Below, in pieces: positions 45,152 through 57,975 of a stretch of 64,000 bases of DNA; the first letter of the stretch is position 1, and each line of letters starts with the position of its first letter. The stretch comes from Episyrphus balteatus (Eukaryota; Arthropoda; Insecta; Diptera; Syrphidae). The notes beneath the pieces are model-generated. The model had not been told where the DNA came from and made no database searches. It was given only the letters and a program-made list of their open reading frames with translations. The DNA lies in NCBI RefSeq assembly GCF_945859705.1, contig NC_079136.1:85746867-85810866 (forward strand). The letters run 5' to 3'. Position numbers and translations under genes: made by a program.

Positions 45152-45841
45152 AAAGCTGAAACACAATCACGCTTTGCCGTCGATTTTGACAACTGCCAAA
45201 AGTTCAACCATACGAAATCTGTATAACCTCCCACAATGACGCTTTTCTTACGTACGCTTTTTTTGACAAACGTAAGGAAACGTAAGAAAGCGAGCAAAAG
45301 TTCAACCAGACTGAACTTTTGCTCGCTTTCTGACATTTATCAGACATAGTTACAGTCACCCACATTATGATTGCGCCAAATGTGAATAAAAAAAAATAAA
45401 TTATTGCAAACCTAGGTGTGTTTTTTAATTTCTCTATATAGATTTTGCTCAAAAAAACGACATCGAGATATTTTAAATCAAAACAATTTACGTATTAAAA
45501 ACAAAAATAATTTAATGATTTTGTAGACTGAGTTTTATTGTTTGTTCTGTTTAAAAAACAATTTATTTTGATTGGTTTTGTTTATATAATTATAGGATTT
45601 AAGAATAAACAAATTTCTATGCATATTCGGACGCATTAATATCCCTCTTCATTTTTCCACATTTTAAATCAAAATAAAAACTTAGACCAATATTTTTGTG
45701 GGTGACTGTGTTTTTTTTATTTGACAGCAGATTTTATGTTAAAATCAGCTATTCAAAGTCAAAGTGACAGAAGCGCGCTTTGAGGATTTCTCAACGTAAC
45801 GTGATGACGCGTCTGGCAAAGCGTGATTGTGTTTCAGCTTT
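45152..45841. mobile_element. 690-bp element with 27-base inverted ends
   Basis: AAAGCTGAAACACAATCACG(CTTTGCC) at the left recurs exactly inverted at the right. A perfect 19-bp hairpin (GAAAGCGAGCAAAAGTTCA and its inverse, 45286-45330) lies inside. No protein found; superfamily unknown. Confidence 0.7.
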
Positions 45842-48800
45842 CAATTCTCAATGATTTTGGCTCAAAAAAAGGACGAGGGTAAGTACATCGTCTGATCAAG
45901 AAGAAAAAGAGACGACCAGAACAGAATGAAGGTGATAAAATGCAAAGATCTGGAAGAACTATTTCGACTAATAAGCTTTTAAATGGTGATGGGTGATGAA
46001 ATCGAAAATTCCACGAAGGAGCAGTCAGAAGAAGAAAAGAAGACTCTACTGTAAATATTAATCTTAATCTTAAAGGTTGCAGATGGGACAAACTGAGTTC
46101 TTTGTCATCGTACTATCAAATATCATCAGAATCTCGTGTTTTTTTTCCACGAATGCATCATATCCGTTAAAAACAAACAATATTAAAAGAATATGAAAGA
46201 TCACTTAGCAAAGATAAAAATAATTTATTTATTAAACAAAAAAAAAAGAAGATCGAAAAGTGTGTCAATCATTATAAAAATATAAACATAAATGACTAAT
46301 TAAACGGTTTGAGTATGCAAATCAAATTTGTATACATTTTGTTTTTATAAATTAATAAATCACAAAAAGATTCGCCAAAAACACCGCAACCGCACAATTT
46401 GTTTGGACTTTTAATTAGCAGTTCGATTATGAATCTCAATAACGTATGAATGCTGTATGGTACATACATCATTTGCAAATATTTTGCCTACGTAAAAGTA
46501 ATATTTTGTTGATAGTATTTTTAAAATTTTCGATTTAATAGTGGTATGCTGTTAATTTAAGATTGATTTGACTTTTTTTTTGTATACAAACAGTTTTGCG
46601 GTTTTTCATTTTCCCATTACGTCAATTAATTTGTCTATTTTATTACTATAGACACTCATATAGTCATAAGATTAATTTGTGGGATTTCTATGAATTGATT
46701 AGCATAAAATTTATTGTATTGTTTTGAAAAGCTCATCTTCATATAATTTACCAATTTTATTAAAAGCAAGTTTTTAATGTCAGACTTATGGCATAATTAA
46801 AACTGATAAGAACAATAAATCTTTTTTTATTGGTAAATTCAAGAAATTGATAATTGATTTTTAAGTGAAAATAATTTATTCGGAAAAACCAATTTAAAAT
46901 TTCAATCAATAAATATAAAAATATCACGATATTGTTGAAATCGAGTATAAAGCAGAAAATTGAATTGTTTCAATCTACATATCGGTGGGGTTGCAAAGAA
47001 AAATGATACCTAACTCGATGAAAAATTTCGTTCAAATACTATTTCTATGGTACCTTTTTTATGTTTAACCATAGAACTTGTTACATTGTCTTAATAAATG
47101 TTTGATTGTAGAAGAGATTTTTTCACCTCCATCAGATTTCTTTTCTCTTGCGAGGAATATCATTGTCATGAAAAAATTTATCCCACCTCAGTCGTTCGTA
47201 TTCGACAGAAAAATGTAAGTCCCCTGTATTATGGCAAAAAAAAAAAAAAAAAATGACACACATGGTTAAGAATGGTTAAGAGATTTGTAGTCACAAGGCC
47301 TTGGCTCTTCATGGGTTCTTCGCCCCAAAAATAATTCGTTGTGGTTGCATGACATATTAATGAATTTTTTTTTGGGGTTTAGTACTTTAAGTTCTTAAGT
47401 GCTCGTTATTGGACAAGAGTATTTACAATTAGAATTCTTTTTTTGGAGCTACTCATGGTTTATTGGCCTTTAATGAGTCAACTTAACATTGTAAACATGT
47501 AAACGGAAATCTTCAGTTCATCTAATAAAATGGTGACAATATTAACAAATCGAAGTGGGATGATTTTAAAGGTATATGGGGTTTGGGATCTTTGGTTCAA
47601 AAAGACAAAGTTAAAAGAAGTAGAAAAAGTACTTTTAATAGTAGGTAATATAAATATGCAATATCTTTGTCTTGTAATAATAAATACAAATGTGAAATTC
47701 ATGGTTATTGATTTGACTTTTTGCAATGGCAACACAGTCATTGTTTTTTTTTTTGATGAAATGGTTAAAAAAGAAACATTAAATAACTCCCAAATATTTT
47801 TATTTTTATTTGCAGCAGCAGCGGTAACTAATTTTGTATCAATTTAAAAATATTTTAACTCGAACAGTCACTGTGGCGTATGTGGAATATTTTTCCTAAA
47901 CAATTATTTGTTTGAAACTACCAAATAGTTAAAGCTTATTCTTAAAATTGATTAAGAACAACAAATAATTTATATTTATAATAAACTTGATTTTAATTAG
48001 AAACTATTAATTTATTCGTTAGACAGTTTAAATGGATGCAATGGATACATTGCATCCCTTTATTATATTTATCTATCTCAATTTGCATAATTTTCCAAAA
48101 TTAAAGCGTGGGAATTTGATTCGAATCATCCTTTGTCTTAATTTTGTGTGTAAATTAAAGAACATGCATCGGTAACTGGCATCTGACCTTGATAAAATGT
48201 CCAAATCAACAAAAACAATGATCTTATTCAATATTATTCTATTTCGCATTTAAGATACTTTGTCGAATAATTTACAACAGTTTTGTTATTCAAAGTGTTT
48301 TCTTTTTTTTTGGTTTTTTGCTTCTTCTTTTCATATTTATGGGACTAGACTGGCTTTTATCGTATTTCTTCCATTGAACTGTCAGTTTAATTGTCATTTG
48401 CATTTTGTTACTTATACAATATTTGACCATGAAGAAGTAACGGTGGTTTTGGTTTATATAGGTATGTGAGAAACCCAGATAAAATCTATGCCATTACGTT
48501 TGTTTGATCTTTTTGTAGCAAAAAAAAACATTATTGCATACCTACATTTGCCAAGAAAATTCACACAAAAATAAAAAAGAATATACAAAACCTTAGAAGA
48601 AGAAACATAAAAAATAGATATTCACTGAACAGAATTCAATATAACTTAATTTTTAATAAATTTATGCTAGCTTCAAAAGCTCACTGAATCCCACAGATGT
48701 TGAGTTAGATTTTAATCTAATTTCAACATAACGATCTTCAATTCTGCTCCATGATAATGTCTTCATTATGAGGTCACGTTAAAATGATCTACAGTATAAT

Positions 48801-48897
48801 GGATACACCACAGTGAGATCGCTTTGAACAGTGGATTTGATTTAATTTCTATCTAAACCACTGAACCTATAAATTCCAAAAATTATCTGCCTATACC

Positions 48898-49110
48898 TTA
48901 AGACCTTGATTTTTTAAAATAAGAAGTGTTTAAACACTTATATTGGGAGGTTGAATCAAAAATTTTCTTCATCTGTAACAATGTTTGATTTTCTTCCGAA
49001 GTTTTCAAGAATTTGTTCCACTGTACATCGCTTTGCGTCGCAACGGTCAGCGCCATATTGCCGTGTCTGTTAAATGCTGCATGATTTATGCCAGTTGTTG
49101 ACCCTTTAAG
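48898..49110 (-). pseudogene. Protein-like exon fragment of unknown origin
   Basis: Minus-strand frame following a good acceptor (TTTGCTTAAAG|GGTC at about 49107). It reads GINHAAFNRHGNMALTVATQ and then SDVQWNKFLKTSEENQTLL, ending near 48900. Residue use looks protein-like. A weak resemblance to the last blade of a WD-repeat protein is possible, but I do not recognise it. No partner exon was found nearby. It may be a nested gene exon, a retrocopy scrap or chance. Confidence 0.3.
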
Positions 49111-52100
49111 CAAAATAAAACAAAAGGTGTGTGAAACATTTTTTAAAGTATACAAAAAACCGTGATTTTTCATCATGAATGACGGTGGGTCTTGTCAAAA
49201 GACTTCAACTTCAATTGTAGTTTTTATAAATTAGACTCGCGCCTTAGGTATGTATTTTTTTTTTTCTTACAAAAAAGACAGCTCAATTATGAGAAAACAT
49301 TTAACTTTTACTTGAAATTGATCTGACTCTCTTTGACTTTGTGAACAAAAAGAAAAAAAGTATTATATTGCTTTCACTCGCGTATGGTGATTTTGATGAA
49401 TAAAATCTTAAAATTATACAGAGAGATGCCAAATGAAGAAGAAACTATGAGTTCTTTTGTTGCCATTCAATATCGATGCCAAACATATGTACGAACCTAG
49501 ATTTAAAGATGTATACTCCCAACTTAACGATAACGATTGGGAAGATTATAAGTTTGAGGTGTTGATTTTATACATACAAAGTATACATTTGTATTTATTT
49601 GTTTTTTTCTTAGAAGCGAAAGTATTTGCAACTACTTATTTAAAAAAAAAAAGTATGTCAAACATTTATTGATTTCAACACATAAATTACCATTTGAGTT
49701 ATCTGACCAAATCGGTTGTACATATCATGGATTTAAATGGAATAAAATTGATGCAAAATGGATTTTTAAGTCTTTTGAGATTAATACAAATTGTTTCAAT
49801 TGTTACAAATTGTATATGAGTTGAGTAGGTACCTACTTAAGCTAAGAAAAATGTGAAATTTTTGAAAGATTAACACAATTCAATGTAATTCAATTCAAAG
49901 TTTATTGAGACTTTCTTTTAAATACCTACATTTCTTTCAAGAAATAATACTATGCCTATAAGGTTTTATTGCTGACTTGGAATTGGTCAAGCTTTAGCAT
50001 AAGTACCTATTTGTAAAAAGATTAATACAGATTTAAAGACTTTGACAAAAGTGTCGCAGTTAAAAAGTACTTCAAAACTATTTCTTTTTTCTTGTATATA
50101 ATGGTTTTAAGAAAGATGTTACTTGACGAGGTTAGGGCCATGCAAAGAAAAACTTTACTTTATTTTTTTAAGTTTTTGGTACGAACGGCTAACGTGAGAT
50201 GTTATTATTAATGGTAGGGCACTGCAGCGGTACTCTTGAAGACTTTTTGACCACTCCTCGCAGTTCTCAAAAAAAAAAAAAAATGTCTATAGATGGTGTA
50301 GACTTGATTTGAAACTAAAAACTTTTGCTCGACAGTCCATCGCCAGACTGAATCAGCGATTCAGCGACAGGAATATCATACAGTTCGTCCCTATGCCATC
50401 TGAATAGGCCAAGTTAGTGCAGCTAGAATTTTTTTCGAATTTCTGGGTACTTGAAACTCTTTTTCTGTTTTTTTTTGTAACTCATATACCATCTTTTTTA
50501 TGCTTCTAAAGCACTCTTCTCCTTTTCACAACCCCACGTTTTCAATTTTTAAGCAGTAGGAGGATAATGAAACAAACTAGAAAACGTCAAAAATAAGCTG
50601 GGAGAATACTTTACCTAAAAAAGAAGCCCCCGTGTCTTAAGAAGCACATTTTAAAATTATGGTTTTATTTCATAACTCTATAAGAATTTTTTTTCCGTCT
50701 GGGTACAAAATTTTTTACTACTTTGCTACGTTTCTGTTACAACTGAAAAATTAAGCCTTAACACTTACAGCACAGTATTCTTATTTTTTCAAATTTGTTT
50801 CTCAGGCATAAAAAAAATGTCATATCAGTTCAAGTTTTCACAAGAACCAATCACGGTTGTCAATATACAATGTATATCAAACATGCAAGGTTCTGGTCTA
50901 CTTTAATGTAAATAGTTGAAATTTTCGAAACTATGTATAAAAGTATGTTTGTTTTTTTTTTTTTTTTATCAAAACCCAATTAAATTTTTTGGTAAAATAT
51001 GTATCCGCTTCAATTTAAATAAACTTATACTTATTTTTGTACCTCCGACGCACTGCCGCCTCAGGTTTTTCCTGTTAAAGCAAAAACGCACTACAACTTT
51101 CAACTAGTGTTTCCAGTAATAAGCTTAACTAAAACTAACTAACGAAACTGCTATTGCACTTAAAAAAATTATAAAACCAAAAGTGGTTAGATGAAAATCT
51201 TTAATTCAACATTAAAAAACCAACAAAAATAAAAATAAATACTGCTCCACATGAAGACACAGCACAACAAGACAACTCAACATTTAATATTCCTTTTTGC
51301 ACTACAACCGGATGAAAAAAATATGACGAATGATTTTTTCGTACGAAAAAGCGCGTTATTATTCCTCTTTTCTTCTTCAAATAGCCTACATCTGTATCTA
51401 TAAAACGAGATCAATATAAGCTGCAACATTATACACCTTTACCGCAGACAGTTGTTGTTATGCAATCATTATTAATTGATAGAAACACGTTAATATTGAA
51501 ACTGTTATAAGTTAGTCAGGATGTCAAATGGATGCCAACCATATCGATGCCGGTAAAATTGTTAGATGGGAAATAAAGTACTTAAAGACAGGTTAAGTGG
51601 ATGTGTTACATAGTCCAAAATTAATGTTGTATACAAAATTAAATCATCATAAAAAGGTTATGCCGCTTTAATGAATGATTCCTTCTTAAAATAATTTGTT
51701 TATTTTTGTTTTTTGAATTGGTCTTTATTTTTAAATCTAAACAAAAAAGGTATTAATTAGCTTGCGTATCGTTTTTCTGTTTCCAGTTCACTCGATATGC
51801 CGATAGGATTAATTTTTGAACTTGTTTTTCCGAACGGAAATAGTTGAAATTTTAAACTTATAGATAAGATATGTATGACACATCCGGATATCATGTTTAC
51901 ATTAAATTTCCTAAAAATAAATAAATATATTTATTTTTTTTTTTTTTTCATTGAAATGAAATATTTCACACATAATGAATTTTGCTTATAACCAACCAAC
52001 GAGGGCTGATAAATAGCGGTATAGTGGTTCAATCAACTCAACAAGTAGTAGAGTTATGCCTTAAAGCAGATTGAGAAACGTGCAAATGGGTAAATTGATA

Positions 52101-53998
52101 TTTACCACGGTTATCGTTGTCGCCTATGAAAAACAAAAAAATGAAGCTTTGATGACAAGTTAATGCAATTGAAATAAAATGAATGATATAGTTTTTTTTT
52201 AATTGGGTATACATAAGTGCGTCTGTGTTTTACTGTGTGTTTGTATGTTAAAATACCATCGGAAATATTAATTTCAAATTAAGGCTGACTGTGGCGATGT
52301 AAATTGTAGTTAAGTACTATCTAACTAATTTGAAACCCTTTATTTATAAACTCTCACGAGTTGATAAATGTTTTAGACAGTTTTGCAATGAAATAAGAGT
52401 TAAAATTTGTTTTTTTTTTCACATAAACTGAACAAAAAAACCAAAACTATTGTGAAAGAGATTTATCCTAATTAACGGGGGTAGCCCGAGAAATGAAAGC
52501 TCTATCTGGGTTGCAAAAGTCGATACGATTGTACTTTTTCCAATATACTTGGCTTTGCTTAGGTTACACAAATAGACTTTTACTTAATTCGATATAGTTT
52601 TGTCTATCCGCTTTTATTACTGTAAAATGAATTCTACATTAATTATTTTTATTTGAGAATTGAGTATTTCCAACCAAATACCGAACGATTGGATGTATTT
52701 TCAAGATTACAAGAAAATTTTTGTTGAAAAAATTATCATTAATTTTTGTGAAACTTTTATTTTTGTTTGATTTGTCAAAGATTTTGTTAAAACTAAAAAT
52801 ATATTAGTCAAAAACATATTTTTGGTTTGAACCAGGGATGTAAAAGTATCAATTAAAAAATGCATAATTATTTGCCTTAAAAAAAAATATTTAAAAAAAA
52901 ATAATATTTAATGCACACATTTTGTTTGGTTTTTTTTTTTTTTTTTTTCAAAGCAGAAAATTTTGGGTTGGGGTCGAAATTCTGTATGTTGCAAAATTCT
53001 GTATTCAAAATACTGTATGCCAAAATACTGTATGTCAAAATTCTGTATGTGCAAAATGCTGTAGGAACAAAATTCTGAAAGTCAAAATTCTGTGTAGCAA
53101 AATTCTGGTTGGTCAAAATACTGTATTTCAAAATTCTGTACATCAAAATTCTGTAAATCAAAATTCTGTAAAAATGCTGTAAAAAAATATCGTTTTGATA
53201 ATGTAAAAAAAAAAAAGAGTGTGTGTACACATGTACACTCGACTGAAGTTATACTTCTCATTCAGTATACATATATAAATGAATTTCATTTGATTTTTTT
53301 AATTTCTATTATTAAATTAATTAATCCACAATTCGTTTTTTACATTTTTATCAAGTGGACAATAAATTAATTCTTTCATCCTCCTTGCGTCCATGTAGTT
53401 TTCAATTTAATCTGTGAACTTTACTCATGTTGTGCGGTTCAGAACGTACTATATATGGTTAACGAAAGTAAATGATTGCGCATAAAATGTGCGATATGGT
53501 AATTTTATGAGAATTGTGTGTGCTTCAGCACTAGTAGTAGCAATATGGAACTTGCAGGGTTTGCTACAAAGCTCAAAAGTGAGCTGAGCTCAGCTCGCAG
53601 CTCAGCTCAAATTTTGAGCTAACTCACTTTTGAGATATGTACCATAGCTCAGCTCATTTGAGCTGAGCTGAAAGTGAGCTGAGCTGATGGTTGAGCTGAG
53701 CTGTTGGGTGAGCTAAGGAAAAGTGAGCTGAGCTGAGCTGTGATGGGTGAGAGGATACATTGATTTTTATTTGGAAAGTATAATGAAATATGAAGATATT
53801 TTAAACTTTTATATAACACCATAGCTTAAGATGTTTGGTTCTAGTTATCAATGGAATTATTTTAACACATAGATATTTTTATAAATAAGGCAGATAATTT
53901 TTCGTGATCTTTTCTCTTGGTGTTTTTGATAGTAAATATATTTCTATTTTTTTTAGTAAAATATTTCTTTTTTTATCATAAAAAAAAAATTCCGGTAC

Positions 53999-56900
53999 AA
54001 TCCGGTTTTTCGACTTTTTTCAAAATTCCGAGAAAATCGCGTTTGAAAGTTGGGGTAAATTTTGTTTTCGAAAAATCCCCGAATCTTTAAACGCTCCTGG
54101 AAGCTAAACCACTTTAGAGCAATTTTTGGGAGTGATGCCAAATGATAGCTTGTGACATGGGCCTACGCTTTGCACATTATCAGATTTTTAAAAAATCGCC
54201 TTCCATGTTAAACCACCACATCATTCCTTTTTTTTCAAAATCGCGCCTATTTTTTTTTACTTTTAAGTTCTCCCGGTTTGAGAACGCGTGGACCTACAGG
54301 AATGGGAGTTGTACCCAAATGTAGGTTAGAGTCCCCGCTATCTTTTGGCATCAAAAATTTTATTTTCATTTTCTTCAAAATTCCGCGATATAGGCGTTGG
54401 AACGCTTTGATCTAGAGACAGGGGAGTGGTGCCATATGAAAGCTTATGTTCTCAGCTAGCCGATAGTGTTATAATCCGGTTTTTCGATTTTTTTCAAAAT
54501 TCCGAGAAAATCGCGTTTGAAAGTTGGGGTAACATTTTTTTTTGAAAAATCCCCGAATCTTTGAATGCTCCTGGAAGCTAAACCGCTTGAGAGCAATTTT
54601 TGGGAGTGATACCCAATGATAGCTTGTGTCATGGGCCTACGCTTTGCACATTCTCAGATTTTTAAAAAATCATCTTCCATGTTAAACCGCCACATCATAC
54701 CTATTTTTTCAGAATCGCACTTAACTTTTTTTTTACCTTTAAGTTCACCCGGTTTGAGAACGCGGGGACCTACAGGAATGGGAGTTGTACCCAAATGTAG
54801 GTTAGAGTCCCCGCTATCTTTTGGCATCAAAAATTTTATTTTCATTTTCTTCAAAATTCCGCGTTGGAACGCTTTGATCTAGAGACAGGGGAGTGGTGCC
54901 ATATGGGGCATTTCACGTGAAACCAGCAGCTAAAAATGTGGTGGGTCGTCAAATTTGTTCATATTTGGTATATGTATTCCTTAATCGAATTAAAAAATAC
55001 ATCTGGAAGGATTTTGAATTTTAAGCCTTGATAGCGGAGTTATGGGCTTCTAAAGTTTTGGAAAACTCTGGGAAGAGTTTATTTGAAAAATTTATATAAA
55101 TTAAACGAAGGGGTAACAAAATTATTTTAATGATGGATTATACGCAAAATTAGACGTGCTTTTCAAATATGAAATCTAAACCGGAAATAGATTTATTTTT
55201 TCGACAGAAAACCGGAAGTTGGCACTTCAAATCCAAATTTAAGAAACTTCGACCATTTTGATATTTTTTTAAATAGTCTTAAAATAAAGCTTATACAATT
55301 TAGAAAATACATGCCAAGTTTCAGAGTGGGATATCAAGCCGTTTAGAAGATACATAGGTTTTAGTGAGAGGTCTTCGTGCATGTAAAACCGGAAGTACCC
55401 AGTTTTCTCTGCTCTGACCCAGCAGTTTGTACCACCCCCAAATTTTTTTTGCCCATTCGATAGAGCATTGGCTGAATATAATTATCCTGATTTTTCGCAC
55501 TCGCGAAATTCACCTTTCAGCCGCCATCTTGGATTTTAGTTTTTGTTGAATATCTCGATTTCTATTTATCCTACATAAAAGTTGTGTATGCAAGAAACGT
55601 AGGAAATTCAATTTCGCGTCTTTATGTTAAGAGAACTTTTTCGATATTCCTAATATTAAAAAAGTTGCAAGCCAAAAAAGAAAAAAAAAACGAAAAAAAT
55701 GACAATTTTAAAGTTTTGAGCACTTTTTATCAAAATTATGAAAAAAGGTCCTGAATTTTCTCTTGTAACATAAATTTCTAAAATACTTACTAATCATTTA
55801 AAATTCAATATTTGTTAAAAAAAAAAATTAAGAAAAAAGTAAAGATAAAAACACAAACAAAAAAGAGCATTTTTTAACAAAAAAAGTTTAATAACGTTTG
55901 TGTTTATAGCGTTACAAAAAAAAGTTGTATAGGAGAGTTGTAGAGAATTTTAAGGAATAATCTTTACTCGGAAGGTTTTTTCATAATTTTGATAAAAAGT
56001 GCTCAAAACTTTAAAATTGTCATTTTTTTCGTTTTTTTTTTCTTTTTTGGCTTGCAACTTTTTTAATATTAGGAATATCGAAAAAGTTCTCTTAACATAA
56101 AGACGCGAAATTGAATTTCCTACGTTTCTTGCATACACAACTTTTATGTAGGATAAATAGAAATCGAGATATTCAACAAAAACTAAAATCCAAGATGGCG
56201 GCTGAAAGGTGAATTTCGCGAGTGCGAAAAATCAGGATAATGATATTCAGCCAATGCTCTATCGAATGGGCAAAAAAAATTTGGGGGTGGTACAAACTGC
56301 TGGGTCAGAGCAGAGAAAACTGGGTACTTCCGGTTTTACATGCACGAAGACCTCTCACTAAAACCTATGTATCTTCTAAACGGCTTGATATCCCACTCTG
56401 AAACTTGGCATGTATTTTCTAAATTGTATAAGCTTTATTTTAAGACTATTTAAAAAAATATCAAAATGGTCGAAGTTTCTTAAATTTGGATTTGAAGTGC
56501 CAACTTCCGGTTTTCTGTCGAAAAAATAAATCTATTTCCGGTTTAGATTTCATATTTGAAAAGCACGTCTAATTTTGCGTATAATCCATCATTAAAATAA
56601 TTTTGTTACCCCTTCGTTTAATTTATATAAATTTTTCAAATAAACTCTTCCCAGAGTTTTCCAAAACTTTAGAAGCCCATAACTCCGCTATCAAGGCTTA
56701 AAATTCAAAATCCTTCCAGATGTATTTTTTAATTCGATTAAGGAATACATATACCAAATATGAACAAATTTGACGACCCACCACATTTTTCGCTGCTGGT
56801 TTCACGTGAAATGCCCCATATGAAAGCTTATATTCTCAGCTAGCCGATAGTGGTATAATCCGGTTTTTCGATTTTTTTCAAAATTCCGAGAAAATCGCGT

Positions 56901-57735
56901 TTGAAAGTTGGGGTAAAATTTTTTTTCGAAAAATCCCCGAATCTTTGAACGGTCCTGGAAGCTAAACCGCTTGAGAGCAATTTTTGGGAGTGATGCCAAA
57001 TGATAGCTTGTGTCATGGGCCTACGCTTTGCACATTGTCAGATTTTTAAAAAATCGCCTTCCATGTTAAACCGCCACATCATGCCTATTTTTTCAGAATC
57101 GTGCCTATTTTTTTTTTTTACTTTTAAGTTCTCCCGGTTTGAGAGCGCGTGGACCTACAGGGATGGGAATTGTACCCAAATGTAGGTTAAAGTCCCCGCT
57201 ACCTTTTGGCATCAAAAAATTTTATTTTCATTTTCTTCAAAATTCCGCGTTGGAACGCTTTGATCTAGAGACAGGGGAGTGGTGCCATATGAAAGCTTAT
57301 ATTCTCAGCTAGCCGATAGTGGTATAATCCGGTTTTTCGATTTTTTTCAAAATTCCGAGAAAATCGCGTTTGAAAGTTGGGGTAAAATTTTTTTTCGAAA
57401 AATCCCCGAATCTTTGAATGCTCCTGGAAGCTAAACCGCTTGAGAGCAATTTTTGGGAGTGATACCCAATGATAGCTTGTGTCATGGGCCTACGCTTTGC
57501 ACATTCTCAGATTTTTAAAAAATCATCTTCCATGTTAAACCGCCACATCATACCTATTTTTTCAGAATCGGGCTTAACTTTTTTTTTACCTTTAAGTTCA
57601 CCCGGTTTGAGAACGCGGGGACCTACAGGGATGGGAGTTGTACCCAAATGTAGGTTAGAGTCCTCGCTACCTTTTGGCATCAAACAATTTTTTTTCATTT
57701 TTTTCAAAATTCCGAGATATAGGCGTTGGAAGTTG
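53999..57735. repeat. Four tandem 470-bp units (unit 2 interrupted)
   Basis: AATCCGGTTTTTCGA starts units at 53999, 54473, 56857 and 57326. Spacing is 474, 467 (after removing the insertion) and 469 bases. Shared words include ATCCCCGAATCTTT and TGGGCCTACGCTTTGCACAT. The short frames on both strands inside the units recur because the units repeat. I see no reason to call them genes. Confidence 0.88.
54905..56817. mobile_element. 1.9-kb foldback element with about 850-bp arms
   Basis: It starts GGGGCATTTCACGTGAAACC and ends with its inverse. ATAT is duplicated on both sides (54901-54904, 56818-56821). The left arm (54905-about 55757) and right arm (about 55973-56817) are nearly identical inverted copies around a spacer of about 215 bp. 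Its target, GCCATATGAAAGCTTAT, is seen uninterrupted in the other tandem units. No coding region. Confidence 0.88.
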
Positions 57736-57856
57736 GGGCGCTCACTTTCAGCTCAGCTCACTTTCAGCTGAGCTCAAATGAGCTAAGCTATGGTACCTAG
57801 CTCAAATTTGAGCTGAGCTGTGAGCTGAGCTAAAATGTGAGCTTTTTGCAACCCTG

Positions 57857-57975
57857 GCAACTTGCCACATGGAAATTACCACATGCAACTTGCCACAGGC
57901 AACTTGCCACATGCAACTTGCCACATACGACTTGCCACATGCAACTTGCCACATGAAACATGTAACTTGCAACGT
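57857..57975. repeat. Minisatellite, CAACTTGCCACATG unit
   Basis: About seven imperfect copies of the 14-base unit CAACTTGCCACATG between the hAT-like element and the right arm of the outer foldback. Confidence 0.8.

Larger units (their letters stand above)
44694..52950. other. Upstream region, mostly unassigned AT-rich DNA
   Basis: Besides the foldback at 45152-45841, the minus-strand frame at 48898-49176 and copies of motif ATACRCCACAGTG, I find only short chance frames and A/T runs. A protein-like piece (LNQRFSDRNIIQFVPMPSE) near 50350-50410 may be a decayed transposon, but it is too short to call. Confidence 0.4.
53555..57856. mobile_element. hAT-like element with GAGCT-rich ends
   Basis: The left end is CAGGGTTTGCTACAAAGCTC and the right end, inverted, is CAGGGTTGCAAAAAGCTCAC. 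Both run into long GAGCTGAGCTCAGCTC-type tracts (53570-53745; 57748-57835). The flanks GGAACTTG (53547-53554) and GCAACTTG (57857-57864) match at 7 of 8, a probable target duplication. Inside are four 470-bp tandem units and a 1.9-kb foldback. No transposase frame. Confidence 0.7.

Noticed and set aside
47478..47847. Overlapping frames of 105 and 87 residues on opposite strands
   Set aside because: No recognisable motif, no start context or splice partner; probably chance.
52877..53230. Frames made of ILxYRI/QNSVxQN repeats
   Set aside because: Translations of the CAAAATTCTGTA array, not a repeat protein.
53953..57771. Repeated small frames with FSFQERLKIRGFFE-like or GLRFAHSQIFKKS-like products
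   Set aside because: They repeat only because the 470-bp units repeat; they lie on opposite strands over the same DNA and match no known protein.
57857..57975. Possible CRISPR-like array
   Set aside because: Eukaryotic minisatellite with contiguous 14-base units and no unique spacers.
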